This document shows, piece after piece, positions 49,195-58,042 of a stretch of DNA of 64,000 nucleotides. The notes beneath the pieces were generated by a model, which saw nothing but the letters and a program-made list of their open reading frames with translations, made no database searches and had not been told where the DNA came from. Location of the stretch: the NCBI GenBank assembly GCA_022414725.1, contig CM039465.1, positions 23,497,049 to 23,561,048 of the forward strand, in the 5' to 3' direction. Within the stretch, counting starts at the first letter, position 1. Each line of letters begins with the position of its first letter. Source of the DNA: Microglena sp. YARC. Taxonomy: Eukaryota > Chlorophyta > Chlorophyceae > Chlamydomonadales > Chlamydomonadaceae. Position numbers and translations under genes: made by a program.

Positions 49195-52100
49195 TGTACT
49201 GACACAAAATTTGACGGTTTGATAGTTTGACGTTTTCGCAGCGAATGGGTTGACAGGAGGTTCTGCGGAATTGATCCCGGTTCGAGCGGTGCGACAAGGG
49301 GGGGGAAATATGGCCTGCCAATTCATCTGTCCCGGATTCGCTTAACCAGCAAATCGCGTCGCCCCGCTGAAGATGCTTCTGTACGCTTTCTTCTTCTGCT
49401 GCTGCTGCTGCTGTTGCTTCCTCTTCCTCAACTATCAAGAAAAAGTGGCTCCCCCTTTCATTCTCGATCCCTCTGGTTGCCGCTTTGCAAAAAGAGACCC
49501 ACATCCTTTGGGGTCTAAATCCCTTGTGTAAAAAAAAAATAAATCTAGTCATGGCTCAAGGCTTGACACACCCGAACCCAAATAATAGCGTATCTAGTTC
49601 ATAAACAAGTTGATGATAAGGCTTGAGAGATGCAACCCATCCCATCCTAACCCCACCCATCCTAACCCCACCCATCCTAACCCAACCCATCCTAACCCAA
49701 CCCATCCTAACCCAACCCATCCTAACCCAACCCATCCTAACCCAACCCATCCTAACCCAACCCATCCTAACCCATCCTAACCCAAGCCAACCCAACCTTA
49801 CCCAACCCAAATGATGCCCCCTTTGTTGGCTGTAGCCTAGCGCGAGGCGAGCTGCCCCAAGGCGATCTTATCCCCTGGACCATCGGTCAACAGTACCAAG
49901 ACTCTGACTTCCCCATGCTCAGTGGGGCTCGTATCGTTCGCATCGCAGTCCACCCTGAGCTGCCCAGGGCTGGCTACGGAACTAGGTATGTATGTAACCA
50001 CTCATCTTTGTTAGGTTGACGTCGCACTACCCACCGTGTATTATTCTGCCTATGCAACTGTATGTCTACACATGTCTATGGATGTCTATCGGCATCTAGC
50101 TTGTCACAAGGGCAACCATGATCACACCCTACATCATGCACCTTACATTTACATACCAACCAAAGGCAAGGGCAGGAGTATAACCATAAGCCTAAGGAGT
50201 GGCCTCGCCTTTATAGCAATTCAGCAGATGCTTTCGATTGTGATATTTCGAATCAGGCCGTAGTCTATAGTTTGTATCTCAGATTGGGCCTGAAAATTCC
50301 CCCTAATCTGTTAACTCTTCAGAAATAGTTGTAAATTGGGCCTGAAAAGTCGAGGTACGAAGTACAATCTACAGCTCTGTTTCAAAGCATCCACTGAATT
50401 GCTATAATGACATATCGGTCAGGTTGCTTTGTGGAAACTTGGACTAGGTTACATAGCTTCAGCCAGCAATATAGTTGCTGGCCGTCTTCTGCAGTAAAAA
50501 AAATGCTTTGTGGAAGGAGTCACCTCCTTAGGATTAAACCCCGAAAATCCCAAATCCCAAATCCCAAATCCCTTGACAAAACCCAGCAACCTGACAGACG
50601 GGGAGTTTAAGGCGATAGCCACATCCTTACAGTTTGTATCCCTTGCTTTGGAAATGCCTGAGGTCCCTGGGAATGCCTTGGAAATGACTGAATAGGCATT
50701 TGCATCCTTGTGACAACAGGAACGGTTTATATCCCTTGAAAATCCCTGGGAATGCCTCGGAAACAACTGAATAGGCACCGACATCCATGTGACTACAGGG
50801 CTGTTGAGATTCTGCAGCGATACTACCAAGGAGAACTGACACGTCTGGATGAAGATGAGGACGATGAGGACGATGAGGGTGCCAAGGCGTCCAAGAAGGT
50901 GGGAGAAGACGCGGCCGATGATGAGGGCGGCAACACCCTGCTGACTGAGAAGGTGAAGCCACGCCAAGGCATGCCCCCTCTCCTCGTCAACTTGTCAGAG
51001 AGGAAGCCTGAGCGCTTGCACTATCTAGGTAGGTTCAGGATAGGCACAGCTTCACACATAGGCACAGACACACACACAGGCAAAGCCACACACACAGGCA
51101 CAGACACACACATAGGCAAAGCCAAACACACAGACACAGCCAATCACACAGGCACAGCCACACACATAGGCACAGCCACACATATAGGCACAGCTACACA
51201 CATATGCACAGACACACACGTAGGCCTCCCTGGAGCAAGCCTTTTCTAGATACATGTGTGTGGCTTAGGTGTTTTAGGGGAGGAGGGGGCTAGCTCTTCC
51301 AGGTTGAAGGACATATTAAGTTGGCAAAACACATTCGAAGTGCTCTCTAAAATGTATACAACTTGTCCGAGAGGAAGCCAGAGCGCTTGCACTATTCAGG
51401 TAGGTTCATGATTGGGACATCGGTATTGGGTTCGTGGATCAACATGGATGTTGACATAGATGTGGTATGGATGTTGACGTGGAGATGCATTTGGATTTGG
51501 AGCAACCAACTGGGGAATCCTTCAACCACCATCTCCTTCCCCCACTCCCGCCCCCATCCAACCTCCCAGGCACCCACACGTCCACATCTGCACACAAAAC
51601 TACACACACGCACAGACACACCCCACCCTCCTCCCCCAAACAACCATGCAGGCGTCTCCTTTGGCTTGTCCCAACAACTGTGCAACGTCTGGCTCCCAGC
51701 ACCCACCCATCCACATCTACACACGATCCCCCCCCATCCCTACCTCTCCCTTCTCAAACAACCCTGCAGGCGTCTCCTTTGGCTTGACCCAGCAGCTGTA
51801 CAACTTTTGGCGCCGCTCATCTTTTGAGCCCGTATACTTGCGCCAGAGTGCATCCGAGACAACCGGCGAGAACACCATCATCATGCTCAAGACCCTCCTG
51901 CACCCAGAGGTGGAGGGCACAGCTTGGCTGGATCCCTTTGTGAAGGACTTCAAGGTGTGTTGGTGTCTTAGCCCCCTTGTTGGTGTCTTAGCCCCATCCT
52001 CCCGTCCCATATTCACCCATCCCATATTCCCACGTTCCCCCACATATCCTTATTCCTCATCCCCACATCTCAAATCCCCTATCCACTCCTCTGCTCCCCA

Positions 52101-55100
52101 CCCCAGTGCCGCTATACAAGCCTTTTGGTTGGAGCCTGCTCTGGCCCTCCCAATTCTAGATCCACACCTCCCTCAATCCCTCAGCCACCCTATCACCCCA
52201 CCCTTCCATAACCCCCATCACCCTGTACCCCCAGTCCCCCATCCCTCAATCCCCTGTCTACCCATCTGCCCATCTACCCATCTGCCCTTTACCCATCCAC
52301 CCATCCACACCTCCCCGCATCTCCACATCTCCAAACCCCTCATCACTTTGTTTTCTTAACCACCAAGCCACCTACCTGCCCCCACCCCCCCCACCCCCCA
52401 CCCCCTGCGCCCCAGTGCCGCTACATGAGCCTCATGGCCGGAGCCTTCAACAGCATGGAGCCGGCCCTTGCCCTCTCTATCCTGGATCCACAGTTGACGT
52501 TCTCAGATTCTGAGACACTGAAAGGAGTGGAGGAAGGGTGCACCGTTTCCAGACTGGATGGCGGCCCCTTCTCCCCCTATGACCTCAAGCGTCTGCATGT
52601 GAGTTGCATCACTCGCCCTTCACAGTCTCTCTTGACAGTCTCATAGCCCTAGCCTTGTAGCCCTGGCCTTAACAGGGACATCATAACATCCCTAGCCTCA
52701 TAGCCCTAGCCTTATAGCCCTAGCCTTAACAGGCACAGTCTAACAGCCCTATCCTCATAGCCCTAGCCTTAACTGGGATGCTTGCCTCACAGCCCTAGCC
52801 TTATAACCCTAGCCTTAACAGGGACAGTCTAACAGCCCTAGCTTCATAGCCGTAGCCTTAACACTGATGCTTGCCTCATAGCCCTAGCCTGATAGCCCTG
52901 GCCTCCACGGTCTATCTTGACAGTCTCATAGCCCTAGCCTTATAGCCCTGGCTTGAACAGGGACAGTCTAACAGCCCTAGCCCCATAGCCCTAGCCTTAA
53001 CTGGGATGCTTGCTTCATAGCCCTAGCCTCCACAGTCTATCTTGACAGTCTCATAGACCTAGCCTTATGCTGACTGGAATGCTTGCAAAAGCTGAAGGGG
53101 TATCAAGCTGCACTGGGCTGGGTGGGAGGCAGATTGGGGATTTGAGGGGTACTGTTTTGGATTAGGTTGAATGGGCTCTGATACATTCACCTTCAGGCGT
53201 AAAAATAAAAAATAAGTGACAAGTCGAAGACGCAACGCGAGCAACACGGAACAATTGTGCTGCGTAAAGGGATAGGCGGAAGCCAGGGTTTACGGCTTAG
53301 ATAGGGCCAGGGCAAAAAACAACCTGACAAATGGGTAACCATGGGGGCTCCCATCCCCTGAGGGGTGACTCCTAAAAAAACAGGTGAACGAGATGAGACT
53401 GTCATACATGCTGCAAGCCATTCAAGAAAACAAGTTCGTCAATACCTACCTTCAGAATCAACCTGAATTGAGCTTGCGTCAGGAACGTGACTTGTTGTAT
53501 AATACCCATCGACGCATGCTGCTGTGGTTAAGGAAGAAAAACACATTTCCCTGAATGGCTGTCTTGGATCACTCGCATCCTTGAGTCCTGAGGTTCCTTA
53601 GAATAAGAAAAGTCCGTGGCGTCCTCGGAGTGCGCACATCCTAAGAGTACGAGATAATTGTGATTTCCCTGTATGTCTGTGTCGAGACATGTCAAGAAAG
53701 CCACTTTCCCGTGCAAGCATGCTGGAGCTACCTTCAACCACCTATACCTCCCTTTTAACTATCTGTATCTACCTTCAACTATCTTTATCTACCGTCAACT
53801 ATCTTCATCTAATTTTGCCTACCTTTATCTAACCTTGTTTGTCAACTTTTTCCTCACCTCCAGTCCAACCCGTGCACCTTTCCCCCTTTGTCCAGGCATA
53901 CTCAAACTCCCTGGTGGACTACCATCTCATCTTGGATCTGCTGCCCTCTCTTGCTGCTGCCTACTTCAAGGGTACCATCCCGGCTAGTCTGAGCTACAGC
54001 CAAGCCGCCATCCTGTTGGGGCTGGGGCTGCAGCGTCGGGAGCTGAGCGAGTTGGAAGCAGGCTTGGGGCTGCCAGCCAACCAGGCACGTGTGCTAGCCT
54101 GATATCCTGTGATATTGCCTGATATCCAGTGATTTTTCCTGATATCCAAGGTTTTGGGCCTAAACTTTTAGTATCGAGGGGGTCCGATGCCCTGGTTTTC
54201 GCTCTGGGGAGATGAGATTGTTTAATATGAGAATGCATGATTGTGCTCTCATTTTTGCTTAACGAAAACACTCGTGTATCTAACCCATCTGATATGGGCC
54301 CAAAAGTGCTAGCTTCACACTTTGGGGGGTGCCACTGGTCCCAACCGAGTTGAAATCCGGGAGGGTGTCTGTAGCCTAACCAAAATGAAGTCAGTGTGTG
54401 CTACATGGTCTCTCTGTCAAAACAAAAGCATTACAAATCATATGTGCTTTTTGTCAGAGTGTGTTTGCTTCTGCTATATTTTTATTTGTACTTATATTTG
54501 CATCTCAGTTCTATGTCCTGTCCTTTGGTATTTCAAAGCCTGTGATGTAGACCATGGTATGATATACTCATGACATGATATATACCTCATTATCTTTTTC
54601 TTTTGAATATATGTTCCTCATGGACTGGCTTCCAACTGTGTGTCGCAGGTGTTAGCCCTCTTTAGCAAGGCGGTGCGAAAGGTGTACGGCCACCTGCGCG
54701 CGGCCAAGGAGGCGGCTGTAGCTCGCACCCTGCCAGCAGTACACGCTGTGAGCATGCTCCCTCATTCAGTCGGCGTAGATGATGATCTGGATGAGGCGGC
54801 CAAGGTGTGTACCTCCAGCTCTGGCTATTTACCATGCTTTGCCATACCCTTACATCTCATGTCCCACCCCATCCTTGTCTGAATTCCATGCTTTTCTATA
54901 TACCATGCCAGCTTTTCTTTTTGGCTTTTCTGAGCAGCTCCTTGAGCCAGCCTTTGGGCCAAGCCCCAAGATTTCGGCAGTGTTGTAGAGCTGAATATGT
55001 GTCATCTTCCAGGTGCACTAGTTGCTTTGGATTTGGCTGGATAGCCAGCTAGGGGAGCTACCTAGAAGCTGCAAATAAAATTACAACAACTGTAAGAAGT

Positions 55101-55782
55101 GATAGATACTTGAAAATTGCGCCAACGAATCCAAAAAGGCGAACATAGAAGCTATGTACCCTGCTTGGCTATATCCCCTCCATTAAAGCATCTGACATAT
55201 CGCTGCCATGTTTTCCATATTGACAGGCCGTGCGCGATGAGATGAAGGCAAAGTACTTGAAGGCTGAGGACTTGCATAAGTTTGCTATCACTGGTGAGTA
55301 GGGTTCTCAATATTGTACTATTTCCCAGATTTATCGTACTGTATTATCCACTGAAACTAACTCATTAAATATCAGGGTTGTCAAGTATGATATATCGTAC
55401 GATGTAGTACTTGACATACCTGCTGGTGAGCTTATGCTTCTGGACCTGAGTCTGGTCATGGACCTGAACCTGGTCCTAGTCCTGGACCTGGACTTGATCC
55501 TGAACATGAACTTGGACCTGGACCTCACTCGCTCACCCCTACGACGTGGCCTCAGGTGGAGATGATGAGATTGGAGCTGAGGCAGCTGGTAAGAGCTTGG
55601 CTTCTGGTGGCGTCTTGTCTATCAAGAGGCCGGCTGGTGCTGGTGCTGGCGAGGAGAATGGATCCGCCAAGAAGCGGGAGAAGAAGGATGTGCCATTGTA
55701 CAAGAAGGACAAGGATGGAAAGAAGCAGAGGAGCGACAGGGGGAGCAAGTTTGGAAAGAAAGGTGGCAGGGGGGCAAAGTAA
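34548..55782 (+). CDS. NAT10: RNA cytidine acetyltransferase (NAT10/Kre33/TmcA family)
   Basis: This enzyme makes N4-acetylcytidine in 18S rRNA and some tRNAs using acetyl-CoA and ATP, in the nucleolus, and is needed for small-subunit maturation. Twenty exons: 34548-34744, 35863-35970, 36657-36720, 37759-37917, 38492-38710, 39334-39465, 42175-42288, 42931-43044, 43460-43619, 44992-45121, 46013-46166, 47058-47275, 49836-49985, 50799-51028, 51770-51954, 52416-52598, 53896-54090, 54649-54804, 55227-55293 and 55556-55782. They sum to 1053 residues (human about 1025), all in phase. Seen in order: N-terminal TmcA domain starting MRKKIDSRIR, Walker A RGRGKSAALG (about 289-298, split by the 2.7 kb intron 6), Walker B VIDEAAAIPLP (about 389-399), GNAT acetyl-CoA loop near HPELPRAGYGTR (628-639), an acidic insert after LTRLDEDED (about 650-680), the tRNA-binding helical region with NSLVDYHLILDLLP, and a Lys-rich nucleolar tail. 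Exon 17 may instead end at 54084 with a GC donor. Confidence 0.95.
35440..35535 (+). repeat. (CACACAGA)n / (CA)n microsatellite in NAT10 intron 1
   Basis: Irregular CA and CAGACA units; no coding meaning. Confidence 0.85.
35795..35856 (+). repeat. 31 bp tandem duplication beside the exon 2 acceptor of NAT10
   Basis: cacttgc, then gatgtccatacctccct occurs twice directly before the acceptor catgtccacag at 35852-35862. Confidence 0.75.
36374..36570. mobile_element. Family B MITE, copy 2, in NAT10 intron 2
   Basis: Opens gtcaatatcgtactggtc and closes gatatcgtacttgacaagcc, with many gatatatcgtac palindromes between. This is the fullest copy of the family. Confidence 0.7.
36721..36812 (+). repeat. 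Donor-site sequence amplified in tandem, NAT10 intron 3
   Basis: The first bases of intron 3, gtgcgatgctg, recur four more times within 90 bp (unit about ggtgcgatgctgtgaat). Exon 3 ends cag immediately before the first unit. Confidence 0.75.
37110..37500 (+). repeat. Three tandem units of about 128 bp, NAT10 intron 3
   Basis: Each unit contains gccaggaatgatatatttc (or a variant), gtacgttatattctgga, cctgcttctaatgcttc and ccctgcctaacttag. The second and third units are nearly identical, the first more diverged. Confidence 0.85.
40047..41471 (-). mobile_element. Helitron-like element, copy 1, in NAT10 intron 6
   Basis: On the minus strand the 5' end is TCATGGTCGTGG, preceded by A. The 3' end is ...CGGGCTACCGTACTAG, followed by T. 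Upstream of the 3' end lies the small hairpin tggccaccggcca. The pattern A|TC...CTAG|T with a 3' hairpin and no target-site duplication fits Helitrons. A minus-strand frame at 41138-40914 encodes a very basic stretch (RRARKNASQRSKRA, then KRRRDARAARSEELRHA) that resembles the Arg-rich leader regions seen in some Helitron or helicase ORFs; no helicase or Rep motif is present, so it is non-autonomous. Poly-C and CA-rich tracts fill the 3' part. It is 1425 bp. Confidence 0.65.
41952..42100. mobile_element. Family A MITE, copy 3, in NAT10 intron 6
   Basis: Inverted relative to copies 1 and 2: starts tagggagcggca and ends tgccggtccct. Flanked by the 9 bp repeat actcatacg (41943-41951 and 42101-42109). 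Confidence 0.8.
42721..42777 (+). repeat. Partial copy of NAT10 exon 8 start with its acceptor
   Basis: tgtgtgttggcag plus the first 14 codons of exon 8 (GLDAMEYKEHIDYD) are duplicated about 200 bp upstream of the real exon with no mismatch in the coding part. The frame then runs into a stop within about 11 codons, so use of this copy would truncate the protein. Confidence 0.85.
43289..43371 (+). repeat. (TTC)n microsatellite in NAT10 intron 8
   Basis: About 27 perfect TTC units followed by (TTA)n. A polypyrimidine tract about 90 bp upstream of the exon 9 acceptor. Confidence 0.95.
44371..44507. mobile_element. Family A MITE, copy 4, in NAT10 intron 9
   Basis: Starts cagggaccagca and ends tgccgttccct. 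The 9 bp repeat atgtgcaag flanks it exactly (44362-44370 and 44508-44516). Confidence 0.85.
44838..44857 (+). repeat. Copy of the exon 10 acceptor of NAT10
   Basis: gtgacatcatcccgtgcagg here matches 44973-44992, the acceptor of exon 10, at 19 of 20 positions. Confidence 0.7.
45126..45190 (+). mobile_element. Family G repeat bounded by a duplicated donor site, NAT10 intron 10
   Basis: The element contains gaacatggttacacagctcc and agccagcaatttggctgctc. The 14-mer agcccatcaggtac, which is the end of exon 10 plus the donor, occurs at 45112-45125 and again at 45191-45204. Related G repeats: 4072-4125, 22437-22490 and 50436-50485. Confidence 0.65.
45488..45670. mobile_element. Family F MITE in NAT10 intron 10
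   Basis: Diverged copy: cagcttccacccagctcc at the left and ggagctgcctagaggatg at the right, ending aagaaacagtg. Confidence 0.6.
46372..46615 (+). repeat. Four tandem units of about 57 bp, NAT10 intron 11
   Basis: Unit: gctgacatggcgatgatatg, atggcgatgctctcatgg, tgatcataccacagtgat. Copies differ at a few positions. The rest of the intron up to the exon 12 acceptor is an almost pure C/A/T tract of about 280 bp. Confidence 0.9.
47428..47472 (+). repeat. Partial copy of NAT10 exon 12 end with its donor
   Basis: The last 38 bp of exon 12 and the donor (gtgcgtg), 47238-47282, recur here with two mismatches in 45 bp. Between the copies lie a (GT)n and G run and repeat I (ctgaattgagcgtcaggaac...), which also occurs at 53463-53562. 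Confidence 0.85.
47701..49112 (+). mobile_element. Helitron-like element, copy 2, in NAT10 intron 12
   Basis: The 5' end TCATGGTCGTGG is preceded by A, as in copy 1, followed by gtggtgtcat, cgcgt and aaccgactt. The 3' region has the hairpin tggccaaaggcca and ends caaacgggcaccgtactat, so the last base differs from the Helitron CTRR rule. It is 1412 bp, close to copy 1, and in the opposite orientation. G-rich tracts mirror the C-rich tracts of copy 1. It has no helicase frame. Confidence 0.65.
49630..49795 (+). repeat. Minisatellite of cccatcctaacccaa units, NAT10 intron 12
   Basis: About eleven units of 15 bp. The core cctaaccc resembles a telomere-type repeat, but it is internal to a gene. 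Confidence 0.9.
50212..50406. mobile_element. Family J MITE, copy 1, in NAT10 intron 13
   Basis: Left end ttatagcaattcagcagatg, right end catccactgaattgctataa, nearly exact inverted repeats of about 22 bp. Inner phrase: attgggcctgaaaa repeated. A second copy lies at 60343-60540. Confidence 0.75.
50665..50720 (+). repeat. Copy of intron end and acceptor of NAT10 exon 14
   Basis: The 56 bp that end in gtgacaacagg match 50744-50799, which end in the true acceptor gtgactacagg. Shared words: ccctgggaatgcct, actgaataggca, catcc. Confidence 0.75.
51055..51225 (+). repeat. Tandem cacacataggcacagc units, NAT10 intron 14
   Basis: About 13 irregular units of 12-14 bp. Confidence 0.85.
51360..51415 (+). 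repeat. Partial copy of NAT10 exon 14 end with its donor
   Basis: The end of exon 14 (LSERKPERLHY) plus donor and about 15 bp of intron (50989-51042) recur here with few substitutions, including an intact gtaggttc. Confidence 0.85.
51637..51692 (+). repeat. Partial copy of NAT10 exon 15 start with its acceptor
   Basis: caaacaaccatgcag plus gcgtctcctttggcttg matches 51755-51810; the coding copy has drifted (WLPAPT instead of WRRSSF after about 14 codons). Confidence 0.85.
52093..52172 (+). repeat. Degenerate partial copy of NAT10 exon 16 start with its acceptor
   Basis: ccccagtgccgctatacaag, then ttggagcctgctctggccct, then tctagatccaca aligns with 52411-52493, with a gap of about 18 bp and many substitutions. 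Confidence 0.7.
52640..53060 (+). repeat. Tandem catagccctagccttaacag array, NAT10 intron 16
   Basis: About 18 irregular units of roughly 20-25 bp built from tagccctagcctta, acagggacagtcta and actgggatgcttgc. Confidence 0.9.
54091..54658 (+). repeat. Near-repeat at both ends of NAT10 intron 17
   Basis: The intron begins gtgctagcct (54091-54100) and the next exon begins gtgttagccc (54649-54658), matching at 8 of 10 positions. The donor GT is the first pair of the left copy, as if the intron arose by insertion with duplication of a short target. Confidence 0.55.
55374..55423. mobile_element. Minimal family B element, NAT10 intron 19
   Basis: cagggttgtcaagta and tacttgacatacctg face each other over about 20 bp of atatatcgtacgatg: almost only termini remain. 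Confidence 0.7.
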
Positions 55783-55799
55783 TGAGATGTTGGAAGCAT

Positions 55800-55999
55800 A
55801 GCTTTTCTTTTTGGCTACTAGCAGCAGCTTCTAGGCAGCTCCCTGAGCCAGCCCCTGGGCCAAGCCCCAAGATGTCACCATTGCAGGAAAACTAGCTGCG
55901 TCAGCTTCAAGGTGCATTAGGTTGCGTCAGGTTTGGCTGACTAGCTAGTCAGGGGAGCTGCCTAGAAGCTGCTTCTCGTAGCTGAAAAAAAAACCTATG
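55800..55999. mobile_element. Family F MITE directly after NAT10
   Basis: Left agcttttctttttggcta, then agcttctaggcagctcc; right ggagctgcctagaagctg, then gtagctgaaaaaaaaacc. It begins 18 bp after the NAT10 stop codon, so it probably supplies part of the 3' UTR. Confidence 0.8.
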
Positions 56000-56070
56000 G
56001 TTAAAAGGGGGCAGGGGATCATTTTGTATTTGCCGCGTTTACTAGGCTGATGGCACAGTGTTGTACTGAC

Positions 56071-56205
56071 CAGGGTTGTTCTGGGGGACCCCCAAATCTG
56101 CATCATGAGACGCAACCGGTTTCGAAATCCTGACACTCCAAGGTGCAACAGACCGTCCCAAAACTGTGTTTGTGACGCTACTGGCAGCGTGTAGAACAAA
56201 CCCTA
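56071..56205. mobile_element. hAT-like MITE, family C, copy 3
   Basis: Ends cagggttgttc and gaacaaaccct. The 8 bp repeat gtactgac flanks it (56063-56070 and 56206-56213), the target-site length of hAT transposons. Confidence 0.8.
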
Positions 56206-56296
56206 GTACTGACACACTGGGAATTTAGAAGTGGCTGATTATAATCTGTATATATCATCTTTGTAGCTACAGGGGCTACACTGTAGCCGCTACAGG

Positions 56297-56400
56297 CAGT
56301 GTGGATGCCGTCCAGGGGTGTTCTGGGGGACTCCAAAATCTGTGTCTGGGACGCAACGGACTCTCAAAAATCTGTGTGTGTCAGGCAACAAATAGCATGA
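56297..56400. mobile_element. hAT-like MITE, family C, copy 4
   Basis: Starts caggggtgttctgggggac and ends gaacgaccctg; flanks gatgccgt and gatgctgc match at 6 of 8. Confidence 0.65.
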
Positions 56401-56581
56401 ACGACCCTGATGCTGCCCTTAACCTAGTCAATTATATACATATATGTGTCACTATATGTACATCACTGACGCTGTAGGTCCATCTTACTAGGGGTAGTAA
56501 CCACCCTGCAACTGGGCCTGGTGTCCCCTGAACCTAGCTGACTGGGCACTGTATGCGTTAGCTAATGTGTGTACATGTATT

Positions 56582-56644
56582 TAGGGACTGGTATATCATG
56601 TGATGTTGACCAAAAACGAGTATGATATCATACTGCCGTTCCCC
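56582..56644. mobile_element. Family A MITE, copy 5, internally deleted
   Basis: Only 63 bp: tagggactggtatatcatg, tgatgttgaccaaa, then tactgccgttcccc. Flanks acatgtatt and acatatatt match at 8 of 9. Confidence 0.7.
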
Positions 56645-57605
56645 ACATATATTGAGTGCTTGCGTGTGTGTTAGTGTGTGTGGCCCACTGACAGCCCACC
56701 TGTGAAGTATATGGAATAATAAACAGTGCAGTATTATTTTATTTATATCATGCAGATATGTTAGGCGTTCAATCAGAATATAACGTCCACACATAGATGA
56801 TAGGATACCAGTGGAGTCCGAGTGGTGGAGTCTTTATTTCTCCATGCACTGTGAATTTGTGATGACCGCCGTATAATTGCTCACTCCAAGCAACGGATCT
56901 TGGTGTAGTGGTGTACTAACACGAACTGTTTCCAGAACGCAAGCAGAATATATGGCTTTGAAACAAAGGATTCGTCGGCTTGCAGCAAGCGCTCTGTTGA
57001 TTTTGGGACGTGCTGTAATTAGGAAAGTTGTGCGTATCGCTTTTTGTTGTTCTCTAGGGATTGCTGGTCCACGGTGTCGAGGAGAAGGTTTGTCCTCCGT
57101 CGACAACAACCTGCTCATGCCAATGTAACCAAGCTTTCTATATTCTTAATCTAAAGGTTGTCCTCCCGAGTTAAATTGATTAGCGCTGTGAGTGCTTGCA
57201 CAGGTTGCGGTGATCAGCATTGTGAATGCAATGTAACCAGCCCAGATGGTTGGTCCGTCGATCCCATGATACTCTATGAGAAATGATCCTGTCTGAACGT
57301 TTATATAGCTCAATGCGGGTGATTACCGATATGTTCCTTCTGTGTGCCGGACTAATGCATCATCCTGAACTGTGGCAGGGGACTTCAATACCGGTTGTTG
57401 TAATGTTGTACACAATCTGGGAGCAAAGGGGTGAATCACTTATTTTGTGTCCCTACCACTGTAGACGTCTATCGGACGCAAACAACGCAGGACAGGACAA
57501 TGTCAGAGCCGGAAAAGGATAGCCCCATGGTTGAAACCTGATGCAATTACATTAGTGGGCACAAAGGGGTGGCCTTACAAATAATACACACAGCTGCTCA
57601 CGATA

Positions 57606-57750
57606 ACTAGTAATGAGAACGCCTGGTGGGGCATGGAGCGCCCCGTCTTACGACAGTAGAGAGCAGGCTGCTACTTTACCTGGACAAAACTACCTTGGCG
57701 GTTGACAGCGACGGCGAGCACTACAGCGCACCTGTAGAGATTCGAACCCC
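57606..57750 (-). mobile_element. tRNA-derived SINE, copy 2, truncated
   Basis: On the minus strand: ggggttcgaatctctac (B-box-like), later cgctgtcaaccgccaaggta and ccccaccaggcgttctca, co-linear with the SINE at 10469-10650. The tRNA-like 5' portion before the B-box is missing or unrecognisable and no target-site duplication is evident. Confidence 0.65.
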
Positions 57751-57995
57751 ACATATTTTTCCTTCACAGTTACTAATTAACTAACGAATATGTAGACTCC
57801 AGATGAATCGGCTAGTATGGACTTATTGTTAACGTCAGAATTTCAAATTTTAAATCCTGCATACCCTGGTGTTGACTGTAGACCCCCCCTGGATGATTCC
57901 GTCTTAAAAGCATCAACAAGCATCAGACCATTTCATAAGTTGGCTACCAATGGTCTGCCCATCCATAGGCGGGTGAGAGGGCCAGACAGTTTTTT

Positions 57996-58042
57996 GCTGC
58001 TGCTGCTGTTGTTGCTGTTGTTGTTGTTGTTGTTGTTGTTAT
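57996..58042 (+). repeat. (CTG)n(TTG)n microsatellite
   Basis: Four CTG units passing into a dozen TTG units with one interruption. Confidence 0.9.

Noticed and set aside
49109..49552. Minus-strand frame with a Glu/Ala run
   Set aside because: The run comes from a GCT/TTC microsatellite and the ends from poly-G and AT repeats.
49630..49795. Telomere or interstitial telomere
   Set aside because: The unit is 15 bp and internal to an NAT10 intron; only its core resembles a telomeric repeat.
56834..57128. 94-codon minus-strand and 83-codon plus-strand frames
   Set aside because: Both are open over the same DNA without motif, splice sites or obvious start context, so neither can be preferred.
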